DNA from: Flavobacteriaceae bacterium
GTDB taxonomy: Bacteria; Bacteroidota; Bacteroidia; Flavobacteriales; Flavobacteriaceae
Assembly: GCA_028279515.1 (NCBI GenBank)
Contig: JANQNQ010000013.1
Coordinates: forward strand, 1-64,000
DNA: 64,000 nucleotides
Reading direction: 5' to 3'
Shown here in pieces: positions 35,339 to 45,259 of the stretch (the first letter of the stretch is position 1; each line of letters opens with the position of its first letter). The notes under the pieces are model-generated. The model had not been told where the DNA came from and searched no databases. It worked only from the letters and a program-made list of their open reading frames with translations. The position numbers and the translations under genes are program-made.

Positions 35339-36997
35339 TTATCCTCTCGGTGTCTTTTTCTTTTTCGCTTTAGATCCTACACGAGACATGGCGCATCTAA
35401 ATCCGATGTAATCTGTAGCCATGTACTCAGGGAAGTATCTTCTCTGTGCTGGGTCTAGCCAGTAAGCGCGGTCTCTCCAAGAACCTCCTTTTACCACGCG
35501 AACTTCGTCGCCGATCATGGTTGTTCTCTTAGAAGACTTGTCATACTCTCTGATCAATCCGCCAGCAGAATCTCTTTCTACCGTGTGCCTTGGAGAGTTG
35601 TACATCTTGTAAGTGTCTTTAGCACCTTCAGACTCTTCTTCTTCAGAGAATCTAGAGAAATATCTAGAAGAGCTCACGTCACCATCACGATAGTTACGGT
35701 TGTCACTAGTAGAGAAATTGGTTCTCAAATACGTGTCTTCTTCAGTGATAGCCACTTTTGCCAATTGACCAGGAAGGTTTCTGGCAACAATGCGTCCGTT
35801 AGGAAGCGTGTCATAGGTCACAGAGTCTAGCGAAACGATCTTCGCTTTTCCGTCTGCTCCAATGGCATTCTTAGAATATACGTTACCTCTATAGTAGTTG
35901 AAATCGTTTGCTTCGTCGTCTACGATCGGTCTGTAAACATCGGCCACCCACTCTGCCACGTTTCCTGCCATGTCGTACAATCCAAAATCGTTAGGAGGGT
36001 AGAACTTTACAGGAGCAGTAATGTCTGCACCGTCATCAGACCATCCGGCGATACCACCGTAGTCACCTTTACCCTGCTTAAAGTTAGCAAGCTGGTCACC
36101 TTTGATCTTACGTTTTCCAGAACGTGTGTACTCACCGTCCCATGGATATTTTTTCTTACCGCGGTAGCTGTTGTAGTTTCTGATACCAACAAGTGCAAGG
36201 GCAGCGTACTCCCACTCAACTTCGGTTGGTAGTCTGTAGCTTGGTAATAAGATACCGCTAGTTCTCTTGGCATAGGTAGCAACAGAATCCTTAGGACTCT
36301 TACTTCTTCTACCGGCCAATGAATCGATGTTTCCACCGTATGATTTTTCAGGTTGCTCGAGATACGTTCCCGTACTAAAGTTGCTATTAGCCTCAGCGCT
36401 GTATCTAGAATCTCTTTCTAGGTATCCTTCTTTTTCAAGAAGCGCCTCGTTTACACGATCCGTTCTCCATTCGCTAAACTGAACGGCTTGCACCCAGTTT
36501 ACACCAACTACCGGATACTCTGCATAGGCAGGGTGACGCAAGTAGTTATTGGTCATGGTTTCGTTGTAACCTAGTCTATTTCTCCAAACCAAGGTATCAG
36601 GAAGAGCACCTTGATAGATTTGTCTGTATTCTGGATTGTCTGGTGGGAAAACGCGCTTTACCCAATCTAAGTACTCTAGGTACATATAGTTGGTAACTTC
36701 GGTTTCGTCCATGTAATACGATTGCACGTGCTGTTGCGTAGGTGTGTTGTTCCAATCGTGCATGATGTCATCCTGAACTTTACCCATAGTGAAAGTTCCT
36801 CCTTCAATGAACACCAATCCGGGGCCGGTTTGCTGCTCTTTGAAATTCGTATTGTATTGGAATCCTCCGGCCTTGGAATTGATCTTCCATCCGGTCGCTC
36901 TAGAAGTATTCTTAGAGTTCGATGATTTTTTACAGCTTGTAAAGCTAACTGAAATAGCCATAGCTAACAATACAATCTTTACTGCATGTTTTCTCAT
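35339..36997 (-). CDS. gldJ: Gliding motility lipoprotein GldJ
   Basis: An essential lipoprotein of the flavobacterial gliding and type IX secretion machine. The start at 36997 gives MRKHAVKIVLLAMAISVSFT with the lipid-bearing Cys22, and 552 residues. The frame is open to 37093 but the extra 32 residues precede a normal signal peptide. The body is a formylglycine-generating-enzyme-like (FGE-sulfatase) domain: GGTFTMGKVQDD, MDETEVTNYMYLEYL, PVVGVNWVQAVQFSEW, RLPTEVEWEYAA, MAGNVAEWVADV and RVVKGGSWRDR, without its catalytic activity in known GldJ proteins. porU and porV are divergent from it. Confidence 0.96.
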   Translation of the reverse strand: MRKHAVKIVLLAMAISVSFTSCKKSSNSKNTSRATGWKINSKAGGFQYNTNFKEQQTGPGLVFIEGGTFTMGKVQDDIMHDWNNTPTQQHVQSYYMDETEVTNYMYLEYLDWVKRVFPPDNPEYRQIYQGALPDTLVWRNRLGYNETMTNNYLRHPAYAEYPVVGVNWVQAVQFSEWRTDRVNEALLEKEGYLERDSRYSAEANSNFSTGTYLEQPEKSYGGNIDSLAGRRSKSPKDSVATYAKRTSGILLPSYRLPTEVEWEYAALALVGIRNYNSYRGKKKYPWDGEYTRSGKRKIKGDQLANFKQGKGDYGGIAGWSDDGADITAPVKFYPPNDFGLYDMAGNVAEWVADVYRPIVDDEANDFNYYRGNVYSKNAIGADGKAKIVSLDSVTYDTLPNGRIVARNLPGQLAKVAITEEDTYLRTNFSTSDNRNYRDGDVSSSRYFSRFSEEEESEGAKDTYKMYNSPRHTVERDSAGGLIREYDKSSKRTTMIGDEVRVVKGGSWRDRAYWLDPAQRRYFPEYMATDYIGFRCAMSRVGSKAKKKKTPRG

Positions 36998-37152
36998 AAT
37001 GTAAGACTTGAGTGTATAAGAAATTTTGGTCTGCAATATAGCAATTAAACGTAATATATCAAGTTTTTTCAAAAAAATATAAATTCGTAACACCAGTGTT
37101 TTCTGGACATACGTGTCGATATTTAACGGGCATTTGTATTATTTATTATTTG

Positions 37153-37160
37153 TACCTTTG
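37153..37160 (+). promoter_or_regulatory. Probable porU -7 box
   Basis: TACCTTTG, a TAnnTTTG match, with TTTG 16 bases upstream (37133-37136). It lies 62 bases before the porU ATG. Spacing is slightly short, so confidence is moderate. Confidence 0.45.
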
Positions 37161-37222
37161 ATTTTTTATGTTTTATGTTGTGGTTTGCATAATAACTCCT
37201 AGCGGGATACGTTAAAAAAGCA

Positions 37223-40200
37223 ATGAAAAGAATACTACTTATCTTATTAATTCTCTGTGCCCAATTGGGCTTTTCTCAAAAAAAGCATTTTGATATCAAA
37301 TGGAATGGTGTCGAAGCCTTAGGCACGGCCGAAAAGGCTTATGAGCTCCCTGCCTTTGACGCAGAGCATTGGACCTTTGAGGATGGGCAGGTGTTTTTCT
37401 CGGTAAGTTGGAAGGCAGCGCGTAAGATGAACCTTCGCTCATTAAAGTTGTCAAATGTACGCCTAGAGACCATCACCGCACAAGAGTTGTACGACTTAGA
37501 CCGAGGGGTTCTCCCTTCGCAGGTCTCAGTAAAAGGGTATTCTTCTAACGCTAGAGACGAGATATTCAATGCCATACAAGTAACCCCCATCATCAACGAA
37601 AATGGAGTGCTCAAAAGAGTGATTTCCTTTGATGTTGTTTTTAATGAAGAAGGAATAACCAGCCGTGCAACGACCAACCGTTCGTTACCCATTACAAACT
37701 CTGTGCTGGCATCGGGTACTTGGCATAAGTTTTATGTGGAAAAGACCGGGGTGTACCGTATCGATAGAGATTTCTTGAGACGCTTAGGGTTTAACGTGTC
37801 TCAGCTAGATCCTCGAAATCTGAAGATCTACGGAAACGGAGGAGAAATGATTCCACTTACAAACTCACAGGTTCAAGCCTATGATGTCACCGAAAATGCG
37901 ATTACCGTTGTGGGCGAAGATGATGGCACTTTCAACAATGGAGATTACATTTTGTTCTACGCTGTTGGCCCAGACCGTTGGAATGAAGACGGACAAACCA
38001 GCAACAATCTGTACGCCGATCAGATCTTTTACTACATCACCACCCAAGGTGGGCCAGGAAAACGTATTCAGGAGGCGACACAACCTGGAGGTGTTGTAAC
38101 TGAAAACTACACTAGTTTTGACGCCTACCAATATCACGAAGAAGACAATATAAATATAGTACGCGCGGGAAGGCGTTGGTTCGGAGAGACTTTTAACATC
38201 GAAAGTGAGCAAACCTTCGATTTCAATTTCCCAAATTTAGTAACGAGCGAACCAGTTCGCGTCAGCGTAAAGCCAGCAGCAGTATCACAAACGCCGACTT
38301 TTATGAGCGTGGCCGTGAACGGTCAGGCTGATGCCATCAATTTCACATTGCCGCAGCTACCTCCGAATACGGTGTATGCTACTCAAGACAATTCGAATCC
38401 GTTAGGAGGACTGCTCACGCGCGGACTCAAATTTGCTGATTTGAACGTGGCATCCAATGATATTTCAGTAACACTTACCTATGATAATGATGGAAACCCA
38501 AGTGCCGTAGGCTATTTGGACTATATAGAAGTAAAGGCAAAGAGAGCGCTTACAGGAACTGGGTCGCAATTCAATTTTAGAGTGGACGATGCGGCAAGTG
38601 CTGTCGGTGTGGCCGAATATACATTGAGCAGTGCTTCGCAAGTGGCTCAAGTTTGGGATGTGTCTGACATCTTTAATGTGACCAAATATGAGAATGCCGC
38701 ACAAGAAGGTACTTTTTCCTTCCGCTCGGTTTTGGGGCAGGCAGCTGAATATGTGGCTGTAGACCCTTCAGATTACTTTGTGCCTTCTATTCAGAATTCA
38801 AATAGAACAGTAGCCAATCAAGATCTTAAGGGAACCATTTTTCAAGATGCTTCAGGAAGCTTTCAAGATGTAGACTACCTGATCATCACACCAGCATCCT
38901 TGAGTCAGGCCGCACAGAAATTGGCCGATCATCATATCACCAACTCTGGTTTGAATACTAAGGTTGTCACTTTAGACTTGATCTACAATGAATTTAGTAC
39001 GGGTAATCAAGATGTGGGTGCCATTCGAAACTTTGTAAAGTACGTGTACGATAACGCCTCAACTCCAGATAATAGAGTCAAGTACTTGTGTATGTTTGGA
39101 GATGCTTCTTTTGATTATAAAGACCGTATACCAAATAACACCAATATTTGCCCAGTATTTGAGGCGTACGAAAGTTTTAGTTTAACGAGTGCGTTCGCTT
39201 CAGATGATTTCTATACCATGATGGATCCTGACGAAGGAGATATGAATGGGGACTTTATGGATATCGCTGTAGGGCGTATCTTGGTTGAAAATCTACAGGA
39301 TGGCAATGCAGCAGTTGACAAGGTAATAAAATACAGTGCAGAAGCTGCCTTCGGAAGATGGCGTAATAATTTGGTGCTAGTGGCAGATGATGTCGACCTG
39401 TATTGGGAAGGGTCGATTCAGTCCAACCTTGACCAGTTGGGGGACCAACTTAATCAGAACAAACCGTTTATCAATATCAATAAAATCTACGCCGATGCCT
39501 TTCAGCAAGAATCTTCTGCAGGTGGAGAGCGATATCCGCAAGCCAACGAAGAGATATTGGATGCGATTGGTGTTGGAGGATTAGTGCTTAACTACTTCGG
39601 GCATGGTAACGAAGACGGGATTTCTGCAGAGCGTCTCTTTGGTAAGATCGAAGCCGAATCGATTGCAAATTCAGAGCGTTTCCCATTATTCATGACCATT
39701 ACGTGTGAGTTTACGCGATTCGATAATCCGTTTAGAGAGACCACCGGAGAGTTGGTGTACAGAAATAATAGAGGAGGAGCGGTTGGCTTGATCACGACCA
39801 CCCGTGAGATTATTGTAGGGAATGGTATTGCTTACAATGACATCTTTATGCGACAATTATTTCGCTATGACCTAGACCTCATTGAGCCTGGTTTTGACCC
39901 TAATGAATATCCAACAGTAGCTGAAGCGCTTAGGCGTGCCAAGCGTTTCTTTGGTGGAAATGCTCAAAAAAGAGTGGTGTTCATGATTGGCGACCCTGCC
40001 ATGAAGCTGGCCATACCGCAACCACAGATTAACTTAACGCATATTAATGATGTGCCGATCACACAGCCGGTTGATACCTTAAAGGCACTTGGTTATGTAA
40101 AGCTTAGCGGAAATGTGACCGATGTCAATGGCAATCTCCTAAGCGACTATAACGGACAAGTATTTACATCCATCTATGACAAAGACATTGACAGGACAAC

Positions 40201-41131
40201 CTTGGCAAACGATGGCACCCGTGCCAATGCAAATGGTAGTGGACCTGTGATATTTTTGAACTTTAAAACATTGGGTGAAATCATATTTAGGGGAAAAGCC
40301 ACAGTTAAAGACGGTCTTTTCGATTTTGATTTTATCGTTCCGCGTGATATCGCAATTCCCGTTGGCAACGGACGTGTAAGTTTCTACGCCAAGAAAGATG
40401 CCGTTCCAGAAGATCATACGGGATATAATCTAGATGTGCTGATCGGAGAGCTTAATGAGAATGCTCCTGAAGATAATGTGGGTCCAGAGATACGATTGTT
40501 CATGAATGACGAGAGTTTTGTTTCTGGAGGAATTACGAACGAATCGCCGATTCTGTTAGCATTGCTTGAAGATGAAAACGGAATCAACACAGCCAGCGGT
40601 ATCGGTCATGACATCATCGCCATCTTGGATGGAGATGAGACCAATCCATTTGTACTAAACGACTATTATGAAACAGAACTGGATGACTATACCGCTGGAA
40701 GGGTGACGTTCCCGTTTCGAGATCTAGAACCTGGCTTGCACACCTTAACCTTTAAGGCATGGGATGTATATAACAACTCGTCCACAGCTGAAATACAGTT
40801 TTTGGTGATCGATGACAACGAGATCAAGATCGAGCGCGTGTTAAATTATCCGAATCCTTTTGTTAGCTATACCGAGTTTTGGTTTCATCACAACCGACCC
40901 TTCGAACCATTGGAAGTACAGGTGCAAGTATTCACAGTTTCGGGGAAAGTCGTGTGGACTAGAAACCAAGTCATCACCACCGACGGATTTCTCTCGCGAG
41001 ACATCACCTGGGACGGAAAAGATGATTTTGGAGATAAGATCGGAAAAGGGGTTTACGTGTACAAGATTACTGTAAAATCTACGTTAACTAACAAGAAAAC
41101 AGAAAAGTTTGAAAAACTTGTTATCCTCTAA
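37223..41131 (+). CDS. porU: Type IX secretion sortase PorU
   Basis: A surface protease of 1302 residues that removes the C-terminal signal of T9SS cargo and attaches it to lipopolysaccharide. The signal peptide is MKRILLILLILCAQLGFSQ. The C25 (gingipain-like) peptidase core has the expected catalytic pair: His794 in NYFGHGNEDG and Cys828 in MTITCEFTRFDNP. The very end (YPNPF, then F...G..VW, then WDGKDDFGDKIGKGVYVYKI) is the T9SS-type C-terminal domain, which PorU keeps. porV follows on the same strand with its own promoter inside the last codons of porU. Confidence 0.96.
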   Translation: MKRILLILLILCAQLGFSQKKHFDIKWNGVEALGTAEKAYELPAFDAEHWTFEDGQVFFSVSWKAARKMNLRSLKLSNVRLETITAQELYDLDRGVLPSQVSVKGYSSNARDEIFNAIQVTPIINENGVLKRVISFDVVFNEEGITSRATTNRSLPITNSVLASGTWHKFYVEKTGVYRIDRDFLRRLGFNVSQLDPRNLKIYGNGGEMIPLTNSQVQAYDVTENAITVVGEDDGTFNNGDYILFYAVGPDRWNEDGQTSNNLYADQIFYYITTQGGPGKRIQEATQPGGVVTENYTSFDAYQYHEEDNINIVRAGRRWFGETFNIESEQTFDFNFPNLVTSEPVRVSVKPAAVSQTPTFMSVAVNGQADAINFTLPQLPPNTVYATQDNSNPLGGLLTRGLKFADLNVASNDISVTLTYDNDGNPSAVGYLDYIEVKAKRALTGTGSQFNFRVDDAASAVGVAEYTLSSASQVAQVWDVSDIFNVTKYENAAQEGTFSFRSVLGQAAEYVAVDPSDYFVPSIQNSNRTVANQDLKGTIFQDASGSFQDVDYLIITPASLSQAAQKLADHHITNSGLNTKVVTLDLIYNEFSTGNQDVGAIRNFVKYVYDNASTPDNRVKYLCMFGDASFDYKDRIPNNTNICPVFEAYESFSLTSAFASDDFYTMMDPDEGDMNGDFMDIAVGRILVENLQDGNAAVDKVIKYSAEAAFGRWRNNLVLVADDVDLYWEGSIQSNLDQLGDQLNQNKPFININKIYADAFQQESSAGGERYPQANEEILDAIGVGGLVLNYFGHGNEDGISAERLFGKIEAESIANSERFPLFMTITCEFTRFDNPFRETTGELVYRNNRGGAVGLITTTREIIVGNGIAYNDIFMRQLFRYDLDLIEPGFDPNEYPTVAEALRRAKRFFGGNAQKRVVFMIGDPAMKLAIPQPQINLTHINDVPITQPVDTLKALGYVKLSGNVTDVNGNLLSDYNGQVFTSIYDKDIDRTTLANDGTRANANGSGPVIFLNFKTLGEIIFRGKATVKDGLFDFDFIVPRDIAIPVGNGRVSFYAKKDAVPEDHTGYNLDVLIGELNENAPEDNVGPEIRLFMNDESFVSGGITNESPILLALLEDENGINTASGIGHDIIAILDGDETNPFVLNDYYETELDDYTAGRVTFPFRDLEPGLHTLTFKAWDVYNNSSTAEIQFLVIDDNEIKIERVLNYPNPFVSYTEFWFHHNRPFEPLEVQVQVFTVSGKVVWTRNQVITTDGFLSRDITWDGKDDFGDKIGKGVYVYKITVKSTLTNKKTEKFEKLVIL

Positions 41132-41147
41132 TAAACCTTTATATTTG
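41118..41147 (+). promoter_or_regulatory. porV promoter
   Basis: TTG (41118-41120), 19 bases, TATATTTG (41140-41147). The same spacing as the tRNA-Val promoter. The -33 element lies in the last codons of porU. The predicted start is about 12 bases before the porV ATG at 41166. Confidence 0.8.
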
Positions 41148-41165
41148 CTTAAATTTAACATATAC

Positions 41166-42320
41166 ATGAAAAAATTACTAACCTCATTATGCGTGCTTTC
41201 TACACTCTTCGTTGCGAAGGCACAGGAGCAGGATAGAGTGATCACAACTGGTGTTCCGTTTTTGCTCATTACGGCCGATGCTCGTTCAGCGGGTATGGGA
41301 GAACTAGGTGTTGCGACGTCAGCAGATGTTTATTCGCAACAGTGGAATCCCGCCAAATACGCATTCGCAGAGAATGGTATTGGAATCGGGATTAGTTACA
41401 CCCCCTATCTTAGTGATCTTGTAAATGATATTTTTCTTGGAAATCTTACTTTCTACAACCGAATCAACGAACGTAGTGCTTGGGCAGCTAGCTTTAAGTA
41501 CTTCAGCTTGGGAGATATCGAGTTTACCGAGTTAGTAGGAAATGACGTGGTTTCACAGGGTATTGAAAGACCTAACGAGCTTACGATCGACGCTTCCTAC
41601 GCATTGCGTTTGAGCGATCAGTTCTCGATGGCCGTTGCTGGTAGATACCTGCGTTCTGATTTGAGAATTCCTGATGATACGAGCGATGCAAGCGCAGCAA
41701 GCTCGTTCGCTGTAGACATTGCAGGTTTTTACCAATCGGAAGAAATTGCATATAACGATTTCAACGGACGATGGAGAGCTGGATTCAACATTTCGAATCT
41801 AGGTCCTAAACTAAAATACGATGAGCAAGGTCAAGAGAACTACCTTCCTACAAACTTGCGTTTGGGTGGTGGTTTTGATTTCATCTTTGACGAGTACAAC
41901 AAGTTAAGCGCCAATGTAGAGGTGAATAAATTATTAGTGCCAACACCAGTGCCAGTTGATACAGATGGAGATGGTACAGACGATGCGATTGCACAACCAG
42001 ACGTAAGTTTTATTTCTGGGGTATTTAAGTCGTTTGGTGATGCTCCTGACGGATTCAGCGAGGAGTTAAAAGAATTCACATGGGCGCTGGGTGCAGAATA
42101 CTGGTACCAGGATTCATTTGCGTTACGTGCAGGATACTTTAATGAGAGCGAAGAAAAAGGAGCGCGTAAGTTCTTTACGCTAGGAGCCGGATTTAAGTAC
42201 AACGTTGCCAGGATCGATATTTCATACTTGTTCTCAGCTTCAAAAGTGAGAAACCCATTAGAGAATACCTTGCGTTTTTCATTGACCTTTAGCTTAGGAG
42301 AAGAGTACACAGAATACTAG
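41166..42320 (+). CDS. porV: T9SS outer-membrane shuttle protein PorV
   Basis: A 384-residue outer-membrane beta barrel that carries cargo from the T9SS translocon to PorU. The start at 41166 gives a good signal peptide (MKKLLTSLCVLSTLFVAKAQ); the frame's earlier ATG at 41109 would overlap porU and precede the promoter. FLLITADARSAGMGELGVA is the N-terminal PorV signature, and the protein ends on an aromatic-rich strand as in barrels. A terminator follows. Confidence 0.94.
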   Translation: MKKLLTSLCVLSTLFVAKAQEQDRVITTGVPFLLITADARSAGMGELGVATSADVYSQQWNPAKYAFAENGIGIGISYTPYLSDLVNDIFLGNLTFYNRINERSAWAASFKYFSLGDIEFTELVGNDVVSQGIERPNELTIDASYALRLSDQFSMAVAGRYLRSDLRIPDDTSDASAASSFAVDIAGFYQSEEIAYNDFNGRWRAGFNISNLGPKLKYDEQGQENYLPTNLRLGGGFDFIFDEYNKLSANVEVNKLLVPTPVPVDTDGDGTDDAIAQPDVSFISGVFKSFGDAPDGFSEELKEFTWALGAEYWYQDSFALRAGYFNESEEKGARKFFTLGAGFKYNVARIDISYLFSASKVRNPLENTLRFSLTFSLGEEYTEY

Positions 42321-42348
42321 AAGACAAGTTCATAAACAACATACAGAA

Positions 42349-42379
42349 AAGTAATCATTGCAAAGTGGTTACTTTTTTT
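42349..42379 (+). terminator. porV terminator
   Basis: AAGTAATCA (42349-42357) pairs with TGGTTACTT (42366-42374), with two wobble pairs, and a run of T follows. Confidence 0.8.
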
Positions 42380-42422
42380 GGCCTTAAGGAATTCCTGATC
42401 ATTGACAGTTAAAAAACGGCTT

Positions 42423-42905
42423 ATGAAGGAAATTACGATTACGTCAACCATGACGATCTATGAAAATATGGAAGAACTTCCAAGTGACATTCACGAGCTG
42501 ATGTTGCAAGCGATTGAAGCACGAAAGCAAGCCTATTCGCCCTATTCGAACTTTAAGGTGGGTGCTGCTATCAAATTAGACAACGGTGTAGTGGTCACAG
42601 GAAGCAACCAAGAAAACGCAGCCTATCCCTCCGGGCTCTGTGCAGAGCGCGTGGCCATTTATTATGCCGGAGCGCAATACCCCGATGCCAAGATCGAAAG
42701 TATGGCATTGACAGCTGCCTCTGACAAGCATGTCGTCGACGAACCGGTATCCTCTTGTGGAGCCTGCCGACAAGCCATCGCTGAATACGAGATCAAGCAA
42801 AACCAACCGATCGCCATCTACTTTATGGGCGAGACCGGATCCATAATGAAATCCAATTCCCTTAAGGACTTGTTGCCGCTTATTTTTGATAAGGAGTATT
42901 TATAA
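42423..42905 (+). CDS. cdd: Cytidine deaminase
   Basis: A 160-residue zinc enzyme that deaminates cytidine and deoxycytidine to uridine forms for salvage. The zinc ligands are Cys73 and the proton-shuttling Glu75 in LCAERVAIYY, and Cys112 and Cys115 in SCGACRQ: the three-cysteine pattern of tetrameric cytidine deaminases. The usual Pro before CGAC is Ser. I use the ATG at 42423; a TTG frame start at 42402 is less likely. The stop is two bases from the first kinase ATG. Confidence 0.93.
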   Translation: MKEITITSTMTIYENMEELPSDIHELMLQAIEARKQAYSPYSNFKVGAAIKLDNGVVVTGSNQENAAYPSGLCAERVAIYYAGAQYPDAKIESMALTAASDKHVVDEPVSSCGACRQAIAEYEIKQNQPIAIYFMGETGSIMKSNSLKDLLPLIFDKEYL

Positions 42906-42907
42906 AG

Positions 42908-44017
42908 ATGAGCTTTTTTGGGGTAATCAAAAAAACTAGAGATACGGTTGACCGAAGGAGTTTTATTTTTGCGGTTTGCATAATAATCTCTCCTTTTCTG
43001 ATGTATATGCATGAACTTTTCCCTAAAGGAGCTCCAGAGGTGTTTTTAGGGATAAAAATCACCGATGGAATTTATAAGGACTTTTACATGGGGGCTTGGG
43101 TGATTTTCGGTAGACTGGTTCCTCTACTCCTTATTTCCAGTTGTTTCATCCTAATTAAGAGTAAAATCTCATGTTCCCTTTTTTTTCCAATATCAACTTA
43201 TTTCTATCAGACAAGTAACGCTTTGATTAAGTTTCGTTCAGACTATGTAGAGTTGAAAGAAACATATTATTACATTCCATTTTTAATATTGTTTGTAGTG
43301 CTTTTAGTTTGTTTCAAATATTGGTTGAGAAAGAGAGAACACAATTTTGAAGAAAAACAAAAATCGTTGAGCTCAAGATTAATGGAACTTAAGAATGAAG
43401 CTCTAAATTCACAAATGAGCCCCCACTTCATAAACAACCTTTTACTCTCGATTTTTGCCTTATTGAAAGAGAAAAATGGTATGCATCATGGGAAAGAAAT
43501 TCTTGAGGAGTTTAGTGAACTTGTTGGTTTGGTGCTGAGCGCAACTAAAAGTGACAAGTATTCTCTGGATAAGGAGTTAAATTTGGTTGAGTTGTATGTA
43601 AAACTTCAAGGGCTTAGGTTTCAAAAAGAATTTACTTTTGATTTAAAATTTGAAACTGATTCAGGACAGAATGAAGCGATGATTAGAAGGTTGAGTATTC
43701 CGCCATTGACTATTCAGCCCTTAATAGAGAACTCAATATTACATGGAGTCAGAACTTTAGACGCTCCAATTATTAAATTGACAATTGGTTCAAGCCATAA
43801 ATACGTTCTATGTAAAATTGAAGATAATGGAAAGGGGCTTTCTGAAGTCAATGACGGATTGGGTTCGGGGATTTCGCTAAAAAATATTAAAGAAAGGTTA
43901 GCTTTAATTGATGAGTTCAATCAAGAAAATGAGCTTCTTACTTTAAGAGATTTAGTCGACGAGAATGGTGAGATATTTGGTGTGGAAACAACTTTAACAA
44001 TCCCAAAACAAAGTTGA
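42908..44017 (+). CDS. LytS-type sensor histidine kinase (first of tandem pair)
   Basis: A 369-residue kinase. Four N-terminal helices (about 20-140) form an uncharacterised sensor region. The cytoplasmic part has the LytS/YehU (His_kinase) motif LNSQMSPHFINNLLLSIF with the phosphorylatable His173, then PPLTIQPLIENSILHGV and an ATPase box around EDNGKGL. In this family the partner is a LytTR response regulator; none is next to it. The DNA is very AT rich compared with cdd. It starts two bases after the cdd stop. Confidence 0.9.
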   Translation: MSFFGVIKKTRDTVDRRSFIFAVCIIISPFLMYMHELFPKGAPEVFLGIKITDGIYKDFYMGAWVIFGRLVPLLLISSCFILIKSKISCSLFFPISTYFYQTSNALIKFRSDYVELKETYYYIPFLILFVVLLVCFKYWLRKREHNFEEKQKSLSSRLMELKNEALNSQMSPHFINNLLLSIFALLKEKNGMHHGKEILEEFSELVGLVLSATKSDKYSLDKELNLVELYVKLQGLRFQKEFTFDLKFETDSGQNEAMIRRLSIPPLTIQPLIENSILHGVRTLDAPIIKLTIGSSHKYVLCKIEDNGKGLSEVNDGLGSGISLKNIKERLALIDEFNQENELLTLRDLVDENGEIFGVETTLTIPKQS

Positions 44018-44026
44018 TTGAGAGTT

Positions 44027-45112
44027 ATGAGATATTCCCATAGAAATAAGTTTGATTTAGTGTTCATCTTGATAATGGTGTTATCTCCCTTTGTTCTGTA
44101 CTCTTTTAGGCTAGTTCCGCGTGTAAAGAAACTTGAGTTTTTTGGTATTATTTTCGAAATTCCTAGGTACCAAGATCTTAATGTTTTAATTTGGATTATT
44201 CTAGTGAAATTAGTTCCAATAACAATTCTTTCGACTTGTTTCATTTATATAAGGAGACGGGTTTCATTTTTTCTTTTGTTACCTCTTGTAATGTATTTGG
44301 TGCAGTTGATTGCAGCGGTGAATACAAATTCTAACCTTGATACCATGAGAGATTGGTATGTTATTTTACCCGTAACGATAGTTGCTATATACTTTTTAAC
44401 TCGCCTAAAAAAACGCCTCAATCGTTCCGAAAGAGCTAAAAAGAAAAAACAACAAGAACTCCAAAACCGCTTGGTGGCATTGCGTCATCAGGCGCTCAAT
44501 GCGCAAATGAGTCCGCATTTTATCAATAACTTGTTGTTGAGCATCTACGACTCCATGGAGCATGGCGATATGGCAAAATCCATGGATGGGCTTGGGAAGT
44601 TTTCCAAACTGGTCAACTTGGTGCTGCGATCCACCAAAAGTGATATGATTCCGCTGTCCGAAGAACTGGAAATGGCAGAGCTGTATATGCAATTGCAACA
44701 AGATCGCTTTGACAACGCATTTGAATATGATCTCAAGATTGATGGCATTGAACAGGAAGACCTCGAATACACCAAAGTACCACCGATGATCTTGCAGCCA
44801 TTGATTGAGAACGCCATCAGCCATGGGCTGCGAGGATTGGATAGAAAGGGAGAACTCAAGGTTGGCATTTCTATCGATGGAGAATATCTACATTGTGTAA
44901 TAAGTGATAACGGCGAAGGACTGTCGGCCTCGAAAGAGCGCCAAAAATGGATCAGTTCTGGCATTTCGATCAAGAACATCAATGAACGTCTTAACATTAT
45001 TGATGATTCTAAGAAGGAAAAAGAACTGGTGAAACTCGAAGACCGCCTCGATGAAAACGGAAAAATTATCGGCGCCAAGAGTCAATTGCGAATTCCGCTC
45101 ATTCAACTTTAA
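44027..45112 (+). CDS. LytS-type sensor histidine kinase (second of tandem pair)
   Basis: A paralogue of the preceding kinase, 361 residues. The ATG at 44027 follows its stop by nine bases; a TTG at 44018 is possible. The N-terminal membrane region aligns with that of the first one (LSPFVLYSF.LVP / LVPITILSTCF). His164 lies in NAQMSPHFINNLLLSIYD; PPMILQPLIENAISHGL and SDNGEGL complete the kinase core. The 5' third is AT rich like the first kinase, but after about 44400 codon use changes to the GC-richer style of the core genes, so the gene looks mosaic. Confidence 0.9.
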   Translation: MRYSHRNKFDLVFILIMVLSPFVLYSFRLVPRVKKLEFFGIIFEIPRYQDLNVLIWIILVKLVPITILSTCFIYIRRRVSFFLLLPLVMYLVQLIAAVNTNSNLDTMRDWYVILPVTIVAIYFLTRLKKRLNRSERAKKKKQQELQNRLVALRHQALNAQMSPHFINNLLLSIYDSMEHGDMAKSMDGLGKFSKLVNLVLRSTKSDMIPLSEELEMAELYMQLQQDRFDNAFEYDLKIDGIEQEDLEYTKVPPMILQPLIENAISHGLRGLDRKGELKVGISIDGEYLHCVISDNGEGLSASKERQKWISSGISIKNINERLNIIDDSKKEKELVKLEDRLDENGKIIGAKSQLRIPLIQL

Positions 45113-45186
45113 CGTTTTCGTCACACAATCTGCTAAAAATGTGTGATAAATCGCCCGTTGGATTTTTCCACTTTTTTATAAAGTAC

Positions 45187-45194
45187 TATTTTTG
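45187..45194 (+). promoter_or_regulatory. pdhA promoter -7 box
   Basis: TATTTTTG, a perfect TAnnTTTG match, 65 bases before the pdhA ATG. A TTG is 26 bases upstream, wider than the usual spacing. Confidence 0.55.
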
Positions 45195-45259
45195 TTAATC
45201 GCTGAAATTTTACTCGAAATCCCAGCGACATCAAACAAATAGCTAAATACCACAGATTA

